Below are positions 1 to 8,122 of a stretch of DNA of 64,000 bases, piece by piece. The DNA comes from Belnapia arida. GTDB taxonomy: Bacteria > Pseudomonadota > Alphaproteobacteria > Acetobacterales > Acetobacteraceae. How positions within the stretch are numbered: position 1 is the first letter of the stretch; each line of letters starts with the position of its first letter. The position numbers and the translations under genes were made by a program. Location of the stretch: contig NZ_JAETWB010000001.1 in assembly GCF_016773205.1 (NCBI RefSeq), positions 1,302,001 to 1,366,000 on the forward strand, given 5' to 3'. Below the pieces are notes generated by a model. The model was not told the origin of the DNA and made no database searches. It saw only the letters and a list, made by a program, of their open reading frames with translations.

Positions 1-1006
1 GGATCACCTCCCCCGCGGTCTCCATCTGGTTGACCTGCGAGCGGAACTCGGCCGAGCCCGGCAGGCCCTTGGAGTACCAGGCGATGTGCTTGCGGGCGAG
101 GCGGAGGCCGGTTTGGGTGCCGTGATGCGAGAGCATGTCGGCATAGTGCTCCAGCAGGATGGCGAGCTGCTCGGCGAGGCTGGGCTCGGCGGGTGTCTCG
201 CCGGTGCGGAGGTACTCGGCGACCTGGCGGGGCAGCCAGGGGCGGCCGTAGCAGCCACGGCCGATCATCACCCCGTCGGCGCCCGACAGGCGGAGCGCCT
301 CGGAGGCGTGCTCAGGCGTCAGGATGTCGCCATTGGCGAGGACGGGGATCGAGACCGCCTCCTTCACCCCGCGGATGAAGGCCCAGTCCGCGCGGCCGGT
401 GTAGAGCATCTGCCGGGTGCGGCCGTGGATGGTGACGAGGCGGATGCCGCAGGCCTCGGCGATGCGGGCGAGGTTCGCGGCGTTGAGCGAGGCGTGGTCC
501 CAGCCCATGCGCATCTTGAGGGTGACGGGGACGGTGACCGCCTTCACCACCGCCTCGAGGATGGCGGCGGCGCGGGTCTCGTCGCGCATCAGGGCGCTGC
601 CGGCCTGCTGGCCGACCGCGACCTTCTTCACCGGGCAACCGAAATTGATGTCGACGATGGCGGCGCCGCGGTCGGCGGCGAGCTTCGCGGCCTCGGCCAT
701 CACCATGGGCTCGCAGCCGGCGAGCTGGACGGCGGAGGGCGCGCCGAAGCCATCCACCTCGGCCATCTTCAGCGTCTGGCGGTTCTCCCGGACCATGGCC
801 TGGGAGGCGATCATCTCGCTCACTACCATTCCCGTGCCGAGGCGGCGGGCGAGGCGGCGGAAGGGCAGGTCCGTCACGCCGGACATGGGGGCAAGGTAGA
901 CGGGCGTATCGATACGGATACCGCCGACCAGGATAGGCGGCAAACCGCCCGATTCCGGGGCAGCCAGCGCCGGGCAGGCCTGAGACTCGGGCATTGTCAT
1001 GCTCAT
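1..1006 (-). CDS. dusB: tRNA-dihydrouridine synthase B, partial at left edge
   Basis: This is an FMN-dependent enzyme that reduces specific uridines in the tRNA D-loop to dihydrouridine in the cytoplasm. About 335 residues are visible and the C-terminus lies beyond the left edge, so the gene is almost complete for a family of about 330-350 residues. The reading frame shows the Dus TIM-barrel opening (VYLAPMSGVTD), the active-site motif DINFGCPVKKV with its catalytic Cys, KMRMGWD, TIHGRTR and the phosphate-binding GADGVMIGRG. The GCPVKK form is typical of the DusB/NifR3 branch. Three in-frame ATGs (1006, 1000, 994) lie close together without a clear ribosome binding site, so the exact start is uncertain. 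It is divergent from ispDF, an arrangement common in alphaproteobacteria, where dusB often leads into ntrBC; those would lie outside the window. Confidence 0.93.
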   Translation of the reverse strand, partial: MSMTMPESQACPALAAPESGGLPPILVGGIRIDTPVYLAPMSGVTDLPFRRLARRLGTGMVVSEMIASQAMVRENRQTLKMAEVDGFGAPSAVQLAGCEPMVMAEAAKLAADRGAAIVDINFGCPVKKVAVGQQAGSALMRDETRAAAILEAVVKAVTVPVTLKMRMGWDHASLNAANLARIAEACGIRLVTIHGRTRQMLYTGRADWAFIRGVKEAVSIPVLANGDILTPEHASEALRLSGADGVMIGRGCYGRPWLPRQVAEYLRTGETPAEPSLAEQLAILLEHYADMLSHHGTQTGLRLARKHIAWYSKGLPGSAEFRSQVNQMETAGEVI

Positions 1007-1043
1007 GATTTGGGCAAACTAGGCGAAGTGCGGCGCTTCGGCA

Positions 1044-1059
1044 ACGCCCGCCAGGGCGT
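1044..1059. promoter_or_regulatory. Small hairpin in the dusB-ispDF divergent promoter region
   Basis: ACGCCC and GGGCGT form perfect 6-bp arms around a GCCA loop in the 110-bp space between the divergent dusB and ispDF starts. It could be an operator or a 5' leader hairpin. There is no T-run, so it is not a convincing terminator. Confidence 0.3.
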
Positions 1060-1116
1060 ATCGCCGAGAAACGTACCAATTTTTGCCGCGCCGGGGTTCT
1101 GGGCTAGAAGCGGGCG

Positions 1117-2271
1117 ATGAGCATCGCCGCCCTCCTGATGGCCGCCGGCAGCGGCACGCGCTTCGGCGCCGCGCAGCCCAAGCAGTACCTTCCCCTGCTG
1201 GGGCGCCCCGTCATCCGCCATGCCGCCGAGGCGCTGCTGGCGGAGGGGCTGGTCGACATCCTGCTGCCGGTCTGTGTCACCGGAGAAGAGGCGCGGATCG
1301 CGGCGCTGCTCGACGGGCTGCCGGTGCTGCCGGCGGTGGCGGGCGGGGCGACGCGGCAGGCGAGCGTCCGCGCCGGGCTGGAGGCTCTGGCGAAGCAGGC
1401 GCCGGAGGTGCCCGAGGTCGTGCTGGTGCACGACGCGGCGCGGCCGGTGGTGCCGAGGGGGACCATCCTCTCACTTATCGAGGCCCTGAAGGGCGCCCCC
1501 GGAGCGATCCCGGCTCAGCCCGTGGCGGATACGCTGAAGCGGGGCGACGGCGCCACGATCGTGGAGACGGTGGCGCGGGCCGGTCTCTACCGGGCGCAGA
1601 CGCCGCAGGGCTTCCGCTTCGGCGCCCTGCTGGCTGCCCACCGGACGGCAGGCGGCGAGGCGACGGATGATGCACAGCTTCTGGAAATCGCGGGCGAGAG
1701 GGTGGTGCTGGTGGCGGGCTCGGAGACGAACGTGAAGATCACCTTCCCCGAGGATCTGGAGCGGGTGGCGGGCCAGATGCAGGCGCGGCTGGTGCCGCGG
1801 GTCGGCACCGGCTTCGACGTTCACCGGACCGAGGTGGGGCGGCGGATGGTGCTTTGCGGCGTGGTCGTGCCCTGCGAGTTCGGGCTGGAGGGGCACTCGG
1901 ATGCGGATGTCGGCATCCACGCGCTGTGCGACGCGATCTACGGGGCGCTGGCGGAGGGCGATATCGGGCGGTGGTTCCCGCCCTCCGAAATGCAGTGGAA
2001 GGACGCGGACAGCGCGCAATTCCTCCGCCATGCGGCCGGGCGGGTGGCGGCGCGGGGCGGGGTCATCGCCAATGTCGATGTGACGATCCTCTGCGAGCGG
2101 CCGAAGATCGGGCCGCACCGCGAGGCTATGCAGGCGCGGCTGGCGGAGCTGCTGGGCGTCGACCCCGGCATCGTGGGCGTGAAGGCGACGACGACCGAGC
2201 GGCTCGGCTTCACCGGGCGGGGCGAAGGGATCGCGGCGCAGGCGGCGGCGATGGTGCTGGTGCCGGGTTGA
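1117..2271 (+). CDS. ispDF: Bifunctional IspD/IspF (MEP pathway isoprenoid enzyme)
   Basis: This fusion enzyme carries out two steps of the non-mevalonate isoprenoid pathway: formation of CDP-methylerythritol from MEP and CTP (IspD), and cyclisation to MEcPP (IspF). The IspD half covers about residues 1-225, with the nucleotide-binding LLMAAGSGTRFG (7-17), PKQYLPLLGR (21-30) and VHDAARP (104-110). The IspF half begins at RVGTGFDVH (about 228-236). Its metal ligands are Asp234, His236 and His268 (in DVGIHAL), and it ends with TTTERLGFTGRGEGIAAQA. The 384-residue length is normal for the alphaproteobacterial fusion. Fused ispDF is typical of alphaproteobacteria; many other bacteria keep the two genes separate. 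The intermediate IspE step must be encoded elsewhere. Confidence 0.97.
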   Translation: MSIAALLMAAGSGTRFGAAQPKQYLPLLGRPVIRHAAEALLAEGLVDILLPVCVTGEEARIAALLDGLPVLPAVAGGATRQASVRAGLEALAKQAPEVPEVVLVHDAARPVVPRGTILSLIEALKGAPGAIPAQPVADTLKRGDGATIVETVARAGLYRAQTPQGFRFGALLAAHRTAGGEATDDAQLLEIAGERVVLVAGSETNVKITFPEDLERVAGQMQARLVPRVGTGFDVHRTEVGRRMVLCGVVVPCEFGLEGHSDADVGIHALCDAIYGALAEGDIGRWFPPSEMQWKDADSAQFLRHAAGRVAARGGVIANVDVTILCERPKIGPHREAMQARLAELLGVDPGIVGVKATTTERLGFTGRGEGIAAQAAAMVLVPG

Positions 2272-2531
2272 GGCGCTTCAAACCGTTTCAAATCGGCGGA
2301 CAGGATGGCGGCGCAAGTAATTGATCTTGCAGCCTTCATCCTCCGTGATTTGAGGAATTGAGGGATTTAGGCGACTTCCCGACCCTCGCTGCGGCTGGCA
2401 CTGAATTCTAGGATTTAGGATTTCAGGCGTCTGCCGGACGCTGGTCGCGGTCGGGGCTTTCGGCGGCTCGGAACATAGCAGGAACGAGGGGCGGAGGGCA
2501 AGGGCGGCGTGGCGCCCCTGCCCCGCCGCGG
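2272..2531. other. Intergenic region with short direct repeats
   Basis: No gene is visible in this 260-bp gap between the convergent ispDF and the next gene. The first part is poorer in GC than its surroundings and carries repeated GGATTTAG words near 2363-2418, twice followed by (C)AGGCG. A weak 5-bp hairpin (GGGCG / CGCCC) lies near 2500-2515, but no T-run follows. Confidence 0.3.
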
Positions 2532-2936
2532 TCAGGCGACTTCCTGGCGCTCCACGGCCTCCTCGGCGGCCTGGCGCAGCTCGACCACCTTGCCGGTCAG
2601 GGTGGATTCGGCAGTGAACTCCACGGCGCAGACGACCTGGGCGAGGTTCACCGTCGCCTCCACCGCGCCGGGGACCGGGGCGCCGAGATAGTGCTTCGAC
2701 TGCCAGGCGACATCGGCGAGGCTCGGCACGCCGGCATGGTCGAGCAGCAGGTCGAGCAGGATGGTGCCGTCCTCGGCGATATGGGCGGCGCGGAGGCCGG
2801 CCACGCGCAGCACGTCGCCGGTCGTCAGCAGCAGGCCGAAATGGCCCTCCGTCGCGCCGAGCATGCGCTGGACGAACCAGGCGGGCAGCAGATCGGCATC
2901 GGTGGCGGGGTCGGCGAGGCGGGTCCAGCGGGGCAT
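2532..2936 (-). CDS. Hypothetical protein, 134 aa
   Basis: I do not recognise this small, probably cytoplasmic protein. It has no signal peptide or membrane segment. The sequence is of ordinary mixed composition (LLPAWFVQRMLGATEGHFGL near the N-terminus, a Glu-rich end), without Cys clusters or catalytic motifs I can name. The codon pattern is typical of coding sequence for this genome, and the frame is clean from the ATG at 2936 to the TGA at 2532. No strong ribosome binding site precedes the start. It lies convergent to ispDF and divergent from the SHOCT-domain gene at 3038. Confidence 0.6.
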   Translation of the reverse strand: MPRWTRLADPATDADLLPAWFVQRMLGATEGHFGLLLTTGDVLRVAGLRAAHIAEDGTILLDLLLDHAGVPSLADVAWQSKHYLGAPVPGAVEATVNLAQVVCAVEFTAESTLTGKVVELRQAAEEAVERQEVA

Positions 2937-3037
2937 GGGGGATTCCAGAGAGGGTTCCGGTCGTAACGCCGCGGGGACGTGACTGTTCGCCGTGGGGCGG
3001 TTCTGGCAGGGCTCGGGGCGATGATGGAGGCGGGGCG

Positions 3038-3793
3038 ATGCGGGAATTGACCGGGGCCGGGGAGCGGCAGGTGGCGGCGATCGCGGCGCGGCACGGCGTC
3101 GGCCGAGAGGCGGCGCTGGTGCTGCTGCATGCGCTGGCGGAGGGCGGCGGGAGCATGGCGCAGTTCAGCCACCCGGAGCTCGGCGGCATGGGGCAGTGGT
3201 CGCAGGGCAGAATGGTCATGGTCGGCGATATGTTCAATCAAGCGCTCAAGGCGCGGGTGGATGCGTTGTGCCGGGACCTGGCCGGGCTGCTGCGCGGCGG
3301 GGAGCCGGTCTTCGCCGAGGCGGCGGCGCCGGCTGCGCAGGGCGGGTGGTGGCCGGCGGAGCTGGGCAGCCCGGCGGCGAGCGGGACGCAGAACGGGATG
3401 GGCTATGCGCTCTTCCCGGCGGCGCGGCGGCTGGCGGTGCGGCAGGACGGGCGGGTGCGGGTCTTCGATACCGGCGACCACCGGATCGGCGGGGTGTCGC
3501 AGCAGCAGGGCTCGGGGCAGGTGCTGGCCTTCAGCGGCGACCGCGGGGAGGTCCGGCTGGAGGCGCTGCGGGAGGTGAGGGGCGAGACGCCTGCTCCTGC
3601 CTCTGATCATTCCTCTCGCTCGGCCCCTGCCCCGTCCCATGGCGCGGCTCCCGCGGCGGAAGCTTCGCCCGCTGCATCGGCTGGGGGCGACCCGGTCGCG
3701 CTGATCCGGCGGCTGGCGGAGCTGCATCGCCAGGGGATGCTGACGGATGCGGAGTTCCAGGCGAAGAAGACGGAGTTGCTGGGGCGGGTGTGA
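3038..3793 (+). CDS. SHOCT domain-containing protein
   Basis: This 251-residue protein has two recognisable parts. Residues 1 to about 180 begin with a helical segment (a GVGREAALVLLHALAEGGGS stretch), followed by QFSHPELGGMGQW and a beta-rich middle. An Ala/Pro-rich linker of about 35 residues leads to a C-terminal SHOCT domain (about residues 218-251: two short helices with a GMLTDAEFQAKKTELL core). SHOCT domains are short oligomerisation-type modules found at the ends of many unrelated bacterial proteins. The start follows a GGAGG ribosome binding site. No catalytic residues or signal peptide are evident and the biological role is unknown. The gene is convergent with cutA, with only 3 bp between stop codons. 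Confidence 0.75.
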   Translation: MRELTGAGERQVAAIAARHGVGREAALVLLHALAEGGGSMAQFSHPELGGMGQWSQGRMVMVGDMFNQALKARVDALCRDLAGLLRGGEPVFAEAAAPAAQGGWWPAELGSPAASGTQNGMGYALFPAARRLAVRQDGRVRVFDTGDHRIGGVSQQQGSGQVLAFSGDRGEVRLEALREVRGETPAPASDHSSRSAPAPSHGAAPAAEASPAASAGGDPVALIRRLAELHRQGMLTDAEFQAKKTELLGRV

Positions 3794-3796
3794 GGC

Positions 3797-4126
3797 TCAG
3801 CCGCTCGTCTGCTGCCTGACCCAGGCGAGGAATTCCTCGTCGCCGGTCGCGCCAGGCAGGGCGAGGATCGCGGGCAGGTCGTAGCTGTGCAGGGCGCGGA
3901 TGCGGGCGCGGAGCGGCTCGAAGCGGCTGGCCGTGGTCTTGAGGATGAGGGCTGACTCGGGGTCCTCCCTTATCTCACCCTCCCAGCGGTAGATTGCGAC
4001 ATGGCCGGGGAGGAGGTTGGCGCAGGCGGCCAGGCGCTCCTCCACCAGCGTCCGGCCGATGCGGCGGGCTTCCTCCGCATCGGCGGCGGTGACCCAGACC
4101 CAGAGGACGGGGTCGGCCGCTTCCAT
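3797..4126 (-). CDS. cutA: CutA-family divalent-ion tolerance protein
   Basis: CutA proteins are small, very stable cytoplasmic trimers with a ferredoxin-like fold, linked to copper tolerance although the molecular activity is unsettled. The 109-residue protein matches the family in length and signature: an N-terminal beta strand (VLWVWVTA), LVEERLAACANLLPG, the family core YRWEGEIREDPESALILKT, then a HSYDLPAILALP strand. It starts 2 bp after the stop of the thiolase gene, so the two are probably co-transcribed, although no functional link is obvious. Confidence 0.92.
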   Translation of the reverse strand: MEAADPVLWVWVTAADAEEARRIGRTLVEERLAACANLLPGHVAIYRWEGEIREDPESALILKTTASRFEPLRARIRALHSYDLPAILALPGATGDEEFLAWVRQQTSG

Positions 4127-4128
4127 CC

Positions 4129-5307
4129 TCAGGCGCGTTCGAGGATGGAGACGTAGTTGGCAACGGCGGCGCCGCCCATGTTGAAGACGCCGCCGATATC
4201 GGCCTTGGGCAGCTGCAGGTCGCCGGCGGTGCCGGTGAGCTGCATCGCCGTAAGCACATGCATGGAGACGCCGGTCGCACCGATGGGGTGGCCCTTCGCC
4301 TTCAGGCCGCCGGAGCGGTTGACGGGCAGCTTGCCGTCGGCGGCCGTCCAGCCCTCGAGGATGGCGCGAGACCCCTGCCCTTCCGGCGTCAGGCCCATCG
4401 CCTCGTATTCCAGCAGCTCGGCGATGGTGAAGCAGTCATGCGTCTCGACGAAGGAGAGGTCGGTCGCGGCGCCGAGCCCGGCCTGGTCGAGGGCGCGGGA
4501 CCAGGCCTCGCGCGGGCCCTCGAAGCGGATGATGTCGCGGGCGGCGATGGGGAGGTAGTCGTTCACCTGCACGGCGGCGCGGAAGCGGACGGCCTTCTGC
4601 ATCGCCTTCGCGGTCTCGCTGTCGGTGATGATCATGGCGGCGGCGCCGTCGGAGACGAGGCTGCAATCGGTGCGCTTCAGCGGCGGGGCGACGAAGGGGT
4701 TCTTCTCCGACTCCGCGCGGCAGAAGGCGTAGCCGAGATCCTTGCGCATCTGCGCCCAGGGATTGTCGACGCCGTTCTTGTGATTCTTGGCGGCGATGGC
4801 GGCAAGCGCGTCGGACTGGTCGCCATGGCGCTGGAAATAGGCCTCGGCGATGCGGCCGAAGACGCCGGCGAAGCCGCCGCGGATGTCCTGCTCGGTCTTG
4901 CGGTAGCTGGCGTTCAGCAGGATCTCACCGACCTGGGGGCCGGGCGTCGCGGTCATCTTCTCGGCGCCCAGGACCAGGGCGAAGCGGCCGCGTTTCGCCG
5001 CCAGGAAGTCGAGGGCGCCGTGGATGGCGGCCGAGCCCGTGGCGCAGGCATTCTCGTAGCGGGTGATGGGCTTGAAGCGCAGCTCGGGGATCGACTGGAG
5101 GACCAGCGAGCTGGGGAAGCCCTGGTTGGTGAAGCCCTCGCCGAAGACGCCGAGGAAGCCGGCATCGATCTCGGCCGGCGAGATGCCGGCATCCTCGATG
5201 GCGGCGCGGCCGACGCGGGCGAGCAGGCTCTCGATGTCCGGCTCCTCCAGCTTGCCGAAGGGGGTATGGGCCCAGCCCACGATGCAGGCGTCCAGCGTCT
5301 CGGCCAT
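4129..5307 (-). CDS. Thiolase family protein (SCP-x/SCP2-type acetyl-CoA acyltransferase)
   Basis: This 392-residue thiolase-fold enzyme would cleave or form beta-ketoacyl-CoA thioesters. The N-terminal half contains the nucleophile region ENACATGSAAIHGAL; the C-terminal half has THDCFTIAELLEYEAMGL and the conserved GGLKAKGHPIGATG loop. The final Cys motif of classic thiolases (CAGGG) is replaced by FNMGGAA, as in the SCP-x-like branch, which often has fatty-acid or steroid-type substrates or lacks degradative activity. It is divergent from the acyl-CoA carboxylase beta subunit at 5379, suggesting a shared acyl-CoA context, and is followed by cutA 2 bp downstream. The true substrate is unknown. 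Confidence 0.88.
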   Translation of the reverse strand: MAETLDACIVGWAHTPFGKLEEPDIESLLARVGRAAIEDAGISPAEIDAGFLGVFGEGFTNQGFPSSLVLQSIPELRFKPITRYENACATGSAAIHGALDFLAAKRGRFALVLGAEKMTATPGPQVGEILLNASYRKTEQDIRGGFAGVFGRIAEAYFQRHGDQSDALAAIAAKNHKNGVDNPWAQMRKDLGYAFCRAESEKNPFVAPPLKRTDCSLVSDGAAAMIITDSETAKAMQKAVRFRAAVQVNDYLPIAARDIIRFEGPREAWSRALDQAGLGAATDLSFVETHDCFTIAELLEYEAMGLTPEGQGSRAILEGWTAADGKLPVNRSGGLKAKGHPIGATGVSMHVLTAMQLTGTAGDLQLPKADIGGVFNMGGAAVANYVSILERA

Positions 5308-5378
5308 GAAAGTGCTCCGTTCCTCTCCACGGGGAAGATAGGCGCGGCTAGCATCCGGTGAAAGGCATGGAGGGACGG

Positions 5379-6938
5379 ATGAGCTGGCAGCCGGAGCTGG
5401 AGGACCTCGCCCGGCGCGAGGCGATGGCGCGCGCGATGGGTGGGCCGGAGAAGGTGGCGCGGCAGCATGCCGGGGGGCGGCTCACGGTGCGGGAGCGGGT
5501 GGACCGGATGCTGGATGCCGGCTCCTTCCATGAGGTAGGGGCGATCGCGGGCAAGGCCAGGTACGGGGCGGATGGGGAACTGGCCGAGTTCACGCCGTCG
5601 AACTGCGTGATGGGACGGGGCCGGGTCGAGGGGAGGCCGGTTGTCGTCGTGGGCGACGACTTCACCGTGCGCGGCGGCAGTGCCGATGCGACCATCCGCG
5701 AGAAGCCGATCATGGCGGAGCGGATGGCGCGCGAGTTGCGGCTGCCGCTGATCCGCATCATCGAGGGCTCGGGCGGCGGCGGCTCGGTCAAGACCATCGA
5801 GACGACGGGGCGGGCCAACCTGCCGGGCGGGATCGGCGGGGAGCAGATGTACCACCTCTCGGGCGACAACCTCTCGGTCGTGCCGGTGGTGGGGCTGGGC
5901 TTGGGCTCGGTCGCGGGGCTCGGGGCGGCAAGGCTGGCGGCGACCCATTTCTCGGTGATGACCAAGGCCTCGGCGATGTTCGTCGCCGGGCCGCCGGTGG
6001 TGAATGCGCTGGGCCCGAAGCAGTTCACCAAGCAGGAGCTCGGGGGATGGGAGACGCAGACGCGGGCCGGCTCGGTCGACTATGCGGTCGACAGCGAGGA
6101 GGAGGCGTTCGCGGCGGCGCGTCGCTTCCTCAGCTATCTGCCGAGCTCGGTGCATGAGCTGCCGGCGCGGGAGGCGTGCGAGGACGATCCCGGCAGGACC
6201 GAGGAGGGGTGGCTGTCGGCCATCCCGCGGGAGATCCGGAAGGCCTATCGGATCAGGCCCCTGATCGAGGGCCTGCTCGACAAGGGAAGCGTCTTCGAGA
6301 TGGGCCGGTATTTCGGGCGCTCGGTCGTGACCGCGCTGGCCCGGCTGAACGGGTTGCCGGTGGCGGTGATCGCGGGCGACCCGATGTTCTATGCAGGGTC
6401 CTGGACGGCGGATGCCTGCGCCAAGATCATCCGCTTCGTCGATCTGGCGGATACCTTCCACCTGCCGGTGGTCCACCTGATGGACTGCCCGGGCTTCATG
6501 ATCGGCCTCGAGGCGGAGCAGCGGGGGACGATCCGCTGGGGCGTGCGCGCGATGGCGGCGATCAACCAGAGCCGCGTGCCCTGGTGCACGGTGATCCTGC
6601 GCAACGCCTTCGGCGTGGCGGGGGCGATCCACCAGCCGGCCGGGCGGTTCTCGATCCGCTATGCCTGGCCCTCGGCGCGCTGGGGGTCGCTGCCGTTGGA
6701 AGGCGGAATCGAGGCGGCGTATCGGGCGGATATCGAGGCGGCCGAGGACCCACAGGCGGCGCTCGCCGCGATCGAGGCCCGGCTGCAGAAGCTGCGGAGT
6801 CCGCTCCGGACGGCGGAGGCCTTCTGGGCGGAGGAGATCATCGACCCCCGCCACACCAGGCGGCTGCTCTGCGACTTCGCCGACTACGCCGAGAAGCTGC
6901 GGGAGCCGGGGCGGATCGGGCGCGGAGTGCGGCCGTGA
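5379..6938 (+). CDS. Acyl-CoA carboxylase, carboxyltransferase (beta) subunit
   Basis: This protein is the carboxyltransferase subunit of a biotin-dependent acyl-CoA carboxylase (propionyl-, methylcrotonyl- or geranyl-CoA type), which transfers carboxyl from carboxybiotin to an acyl-CoA. It has both crotonase-fold halves: N-terminal RLTVRERVDRMLD and the IIEGSGGGGS oxyanion-type loop, and C-terminal MDCPGFMIGLEAEQRGTIRWG and VILRNAFGVAG. The ATG at 5379 is preferred over 5358 because GGAGG lies 9 bases upstream; this gives 519 residues. No biotin carboxylase/BCCP (alpha) subunit is next to it, which is unusual, since the two are normally adjacent. Its stop overlaps the GTG start of the DUF1028 gene, implying translational coupling. 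Confidence 0.9.
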   Translation: MSWQPELEDLARREAMARAMGGPEKVARQHAGGRLTVRERVDRMLDAGSFHEVGAIAGKARYGADGELAEFTPSNCVMGRGRVEGRPVVVVGDDFTVRGGSADATIREKPIMAERMARELRLPLIRIIEGSGGGGSVKTIETTGRANLPGGIGGEQMYHLSGDNLSVVPVVGLGLGSVAGLGAARLAATHFSVMTKASAMFVAGPPVVNALGPKQFTKQELGGWETQTRAGSVDYAVDSEEEAFAAARRFLSYLPSSVHELPAREACEDDPGRTEEGWLSAIPREIRKAYRIRPLIEGLLDKGSVFEMGRYFGRSVVTALARLNGLPVAVIAGDPMFYAGSWTADACAKIIRFVDLADTFHLPVVHLMDCPGFMIGLEAEQRGTIRWGVRAMAAINQSRVPWCTVILRNAFGVAGAIHQPAGRFSIRYAWPSARWGSLPLEGGIEAAYRADIEAAEDPQAALAAIEARLQKLRSPLRTAEAFWAEEIIDPRHTRRLLCDFADYAEKLREPGRIGRGVRP

Positions 6939-7591
6939 CCTTCTCGCTGATCGGGCGCTGCGCGCGCACGGGGCAGATCGGGGCGGCGGTGACGACCTCC
7001 TCCATCGCCGTCGGCAGCCGGGTGCCCTTCTGCGCGGCGGGCGTCGGGGCGGTGCTGACGCAGCACCGGACCGACCCCGGGCTGGGGCCGCGGGGGCTCG
7101 ACCTGTTGCGCTCGGGCTGCGGGGCGGAGGCGGCAGTGGCGGCGCTGGTGGCCTCGACGCCGCACCATGCCTGGCGGCAGATCGCGGTAATGGATGCCGC
7201 CGGGAGGACGGCGCATTTCGACGGGGCGAAGGTGAAGCCGGAGCGGGGTGCGGCGCATGGCGAGGGAGTGGTGGCGATCGGCAACATCCTCGCCTCCGAC
7301 CGGGTGCCGGGGGCAATGGCCGCGGCTTTCCTCGCCGCGCCGGGGCTGCCGCTGGCGGTGCGGCTGCTGCGCGGGCTGGAGGCGGGTGAGGCGGCCGGCG
7401 GCGAGCATGGGGCGGTGAGTTCGGCGAGCCTCATGGTCGTCTGGCGGGAGGCTTTTCCCTATGTCGATCTGCGGGTGGACAAGGCGGAGGCGCCGTTGCC
7501 GGCGCTCAGGGCGCTTTGGGAAGACTACGCGCCGCTGGCGGATGGATTCCTCGCCCGGGCGCGGGAGCCGGAAGGCGCGCCGGTCATCTGA
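6935..7591 (+). CDS. DUF1028 family protein
   Basis: This 218-residue protein belongs to the DUF1028 group, whose members have an Ntn-hydrolase-like fold and unproven activity. Recognisable points are the N-terminal TFSLIGRCARTGQIGAAV, then VGAVLTQHRTDPGLG, HHAWRQIAVMDAAGRTAHFDG and the C-terminal SASLMVVWREAFPYVDLRVD, which matches the family ending. The start is the GTG at 6935, inside a GTGA overlap with the stop of the upstream carboxylase gene. That choice removes a long antisense-like open extension into the carboxylase coding region. Translational coupling suggests a role near acyl-CoA or amino-acid degradation, but this is inference only. Confidence 0.85.
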   Translation: MTFSLIGRCARTGQIGAAVTTSSIAVGSRVPFCAAGVGAVLTQHRTDPGLGPRGLDLLRSGCGAEAAVAALVASTPHHAWRQIAVMDAAGRTAHFDGAKVKPERGAAHGEGVVAIGNILASDRVPGAMAAAFLAAPGLPLAVRLLRGLEAGEAAGGEHGAVSSASLMVVWREAFPYVDLRVDKAEAPLPALRALWEDYAPLADGFLARAREPEGAPVI

Positions 7592-7650
7592 CATTGAACC
7601 GAATGGGGCGCGGATCGTTGGGCCGTTGGTCATTCAAGGAGATCATCCGC

Positions 7651-8055
7651 ATGAGTTGGTTCGGTCGAATTCTCGATAAGCTGAAGGGCCATGCCCAGGC
7701 GGCACCCGCATCGCAGGACGGGGCAGCGGCCGCGCCGGCCCAATCGCCAGGGCCGGCGGATGACGTTCCCGCCTCGGGCGGGGCAGCCAGCGCGGCGCCG
7801 ATCGATGTGACGGGCATCCTCGACGGGTTGGCCTCGCAGCAGCGGCAGAAGCTCGACTGGCGGCATTCCATCGTCGACCTGATGAAGCTGCTGGAGCTGG
7901 ACAGCAGCCTCGAGAACCGGAAGGAGCTCGCCAAGGAGCTCAACTACACCGGGGATACGGGTGACTCGGCGGCGATGAACATCTGGCTGCACAAGCAGGT
8001 CATGACGAAGCTCGCGGCGAATGGCGGCAAGGTGCCGGCCGAGCTGAAGGACTGA
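7651..8055 (+). CDS. DUF3597 domain-containing protein
   Basis: This 134-residue protein has the DUF3597 plan: a short N-terminal amphipathic segment ([15 protein letters not shown]), an Ala/Pro-rich flexible linker (about residues 18-50), then a conserved helical domain of about 80 residues ([56 protein letters not shown]). The C-terminal domain resembles a small helical, LysM-associated-type module, but its function is not known. An AAGGAGAT ribosome binding site at 7636-7643 fixes the start. No signal peptide is seen, so a cytoplasmic location is likely. It probably has its own promoter in the 59-bp gap upstream. Confidence 0.85.
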   Translation: MSWFGRILDKLKGHAQAAPASQDGAAAAPAQSPGPADDVPASGGAASAAPIDVTGILDGLASQQRQKLDWRHSIVDLMKLLELDSSLENRKELAKELNYTGDTGDSAAMNIWLHKQVMTKLAANGGKVPAELKD

Positions 8056-8122
8056 ACCGGGTTCTGGACCCTTGCCGGGACTGGCGGCAGAGTGCCGCCA
8101 AGACCGGCAGGGGGACAGCCTG

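Noticed and set aside
4953-7316. Long minus-strand frame across the carboxylase beta subunit and DUF1028.
   Set aside because: Composition is Arg/Pro/Ala-biased and no motif is seen; both plus-strand genes are well supported.
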